Source: Methanolobus sp. UBA32 (GTDB taxonomy: Archaea; Halobacteriota; Methanosarcinia; Methanosarcinales; Methanosarcinaceae). Taken from it: a stretch of 33,303 bases of DNA. Shown piece after piece: positions 32,317-33,303 of this stretch. Where the stretch lies: positions 36,906 to 70,208 of the forward strand of contig DAZF01000068.1 in the NCBI GenBank assembly GCA_002507205.1, written 5' to 3'. The translations under genes and the position numbers were made by a program. Each line of letters begins with the position of its first letter. Position 1 is the first letter of the stretch. Under the pieces are notes generated by a model, which had not been told where the DNA came from, did not search any database, and saw only the letters and a program-made list of their open reading frames with translations.

Positions 32317-33231
32317 TCAGTCCCTGCAAAAAGGAACTCGTTTGCTCACTGCCAGCCTGAAAAGATCAGGCAGTTCATCTTTAGTGGCATTTAAGACATC
32401 CACCAGATTATTGTTTACCAGCAGGCATGGTTTTAGCTTACCATCTGCTGAAACCCTTAGTCGGTTACAGTTTGCACAGAATTCCGTATTATCCACCGGC
32501 CTGACAAACTCGACTTCTGCACCATTGATGATATATTTTTTCCTCTTGTGCAGTTCACGGACCTGGACATCCGAGGAAACAGACAACAACGACTGTTCCA
32601 CTTCATTGGCATTGATCCTGTATTGAGGAAGGTCCCTGAAATCCATGAGTTCGATGAGTTGCAACATCACATCGCCACCGTAACCACGGGTAAAGTCCAG
32701 CATATCCTTGATCTCATCGTCGTTGAGATCCTTCAGAAGGACCATATTCAGTTTAACTGGAGTAAGACCTGCATCAACTGCCGCATGGATGCCATCAAGC
32801 ACCCGGTCGAATATACCCGATGAACACTTGGCTATCGCACGATATTTTTCAGGATCAAGGGTATCAAGGCTTATGTTGACCCTGTCAAGACCTGCATCTT
32901 TAAGGGATGATGCCCTGTCACTTAACAAAACGGCATTGGTGGTCAGGGAAATATCCCTCATATCAGGCAGGCGGGTAAGTGCTTCTTCAAGATCCTTCCT
33001 TAGAAGAGGTTCACCGCCGGAGAGTTTCAACCGATCTATCCCGAACTGCGAAGCCACCTCTACAATATTGACGATGGTGTCCACTGGCATCTCACGACTG
33101 TGGCCAATATGGCCTTCATTGTGACAGTAGATGCAATTAAGGTTGCAACGGTCGGTTATGGACATTCGCAGACTCCGGACAGTACGTCCGTATGAGTCTG
33201 TGAGAACTTCCCCTGTTCCTGCGGAAGACAT
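32317..33231 (-). CDS. moaA: GTP 3',8-cyclase MoaA
   Basis: This 304-aa radical-SAM enzyme starts molybdopterin synthesis by converting GTP to 3',8-cyclo-7,8-dihydro-GTP. The first [4Fe-4S] cluster is held by C29xxxC33xxC36 (RCNLNCIYC). LSGGEPLLRKDL is the SAM-binding GGE segment. The C-terminal FCANCNRLRVSADGKLKPCL provides the second cluster. The bacterial C-terminal Gly-Gly is absent; the protein ends PFCRD. A GTTAAATAAATA box (33249-33260) about 25 bp before the ATG implies a leaderless or very short-leader transcript. Methanogens need molybdopterin for formylmethanofuran dehydrogenase. Confidence 0.93.
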   Translation of the reverse strand: MSSAGTGEVLTDSYGRTVRSLRMSITDRCNLNCIYCHNEGHIGHSREMPVDTIVNIVEVASQFGIDRLKLSGGEPLLRKDLEEALTRLPDMRDISLTTNAVLLSDRASSLKDAGLDRVNISLDTLDPEKYRAIAKCSSGIFDRVLDGIHAAVDAGLTPVKLNMVLLKDLNDDEIKDMLDFTRGYGGDVMLQLIELMDFRDLPQYRINANEVEQSLLSVSSDVQVRELHKRKKYIINGAEVEFVRPVDNTEFCANCNRLRVSADGKLKPCLLVNNNLVDVLNATKDELPDLFRLAVSKRVPFCRD

Positions 33232-33248
33232 AGTACATAGATAGACGT

Positions 33249-33260
33249 TATTTATTTAAC
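33249..33260 (-). promoter_or_regulatory. Probable moaA promoter
   Basis: On the minus strand this reads GTTAAATAAATA, a TATA-like box about 20-28 bp before the moaA ATG at 33231. That spacing predicts transcription starting at or just before the ATG. Confidence 0.4.
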
Positions 33261-33303
33261 TATTTTGAATGCTCGCCTGAGGAATAACACATATATACAA
33301 ACT

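Noticed and set aside
1..33303. CRISPR arrays, tRNA or rRNA genes, insertion sequences, integrases
   Set aside because: No regularly spaced repeats, tRNA-like cloverleaf, rRNA sequence or transposase motifs were seen on reading both strands.

Overview
The window is most likely chromosomal DNA of a motile methanogenic archaeon, probably a Methanosarcinaceae member of the Methanolobus/Methanococcoides kind. The evidence is an archaellum (arl/fla) operon, an AglB-type oligosaccharyltransferase, archaeal alanyl-tRNA synthetase, a coenzyme B (aks) operon, AT-rich archaeal promoters and Shine-Dalgarno sites of the GGTGA/GGAGG kind. The genus is an inference. No rRNA, tRNA, CRISPR array, insertion sequence or integrase was seen.

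Region 1 (1-12480, + strand) is a surface-glycan island. An AT-rich operon encodes a PseC-type aminotransferase, a PseF/SpsF-type cytidylyltransferase, a PseH-like GNAT, an NAD-dependent epimerase-like protein, an ATP-grasp ligase, a HAD phosphatase and pseudaminic acid synthase PseI. This looks like CMP-pseudaminate (or derivative) synthesis; no PseG-like hydrolase is visible. A methyltransferase, a capsule-synthesis-like protein, a membrane GT2 and the oligosaccharyltransferase AglB follow. Together they could build and transfer an N-glycan carrying a nonulosonate.

Region 2 (12565-14919, +) is a three-gene operon: an aconitase-type small subunit with the YLRT loop of homoaconitase (aksE), an unrecognised cysteine-rich protein, and a homoisocitrate/isopropylmalate dehydrogenase (aksF). 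It probably serves 2-oxosuberate synthesis for coenzyme B.

Region 3 (14983-23192, - strand) is the archaellum operon arlCE-F-G-H-I-J, without archaellin genes. arlI is interrupted in frame by a 619-residue intein between the Walker B region and the conserved TGH box. The intein ends in Tyr-Asp before Thr+1 rather than the usual His-Asn.

Region 4 (23354-30114) holds a THUMP-like-family methyltransferase (+), then on the - strand a stand-alone receiver, a KaiC-like pseudo-ATPase fused to a receiver, a tandem RecA-like (GvpD-like) ATPase and alaS. The GvpD-like gene lies just downstream of alaS in the same likely operon.

Region 5 (30115-33303) holds two small unrecognised + strand genes separated by a structured inverted-repeat/promoter element, then surE, which has perfect inverted repeats at both ends. 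On the - strand are moaA and a 49-residue downstream gene.
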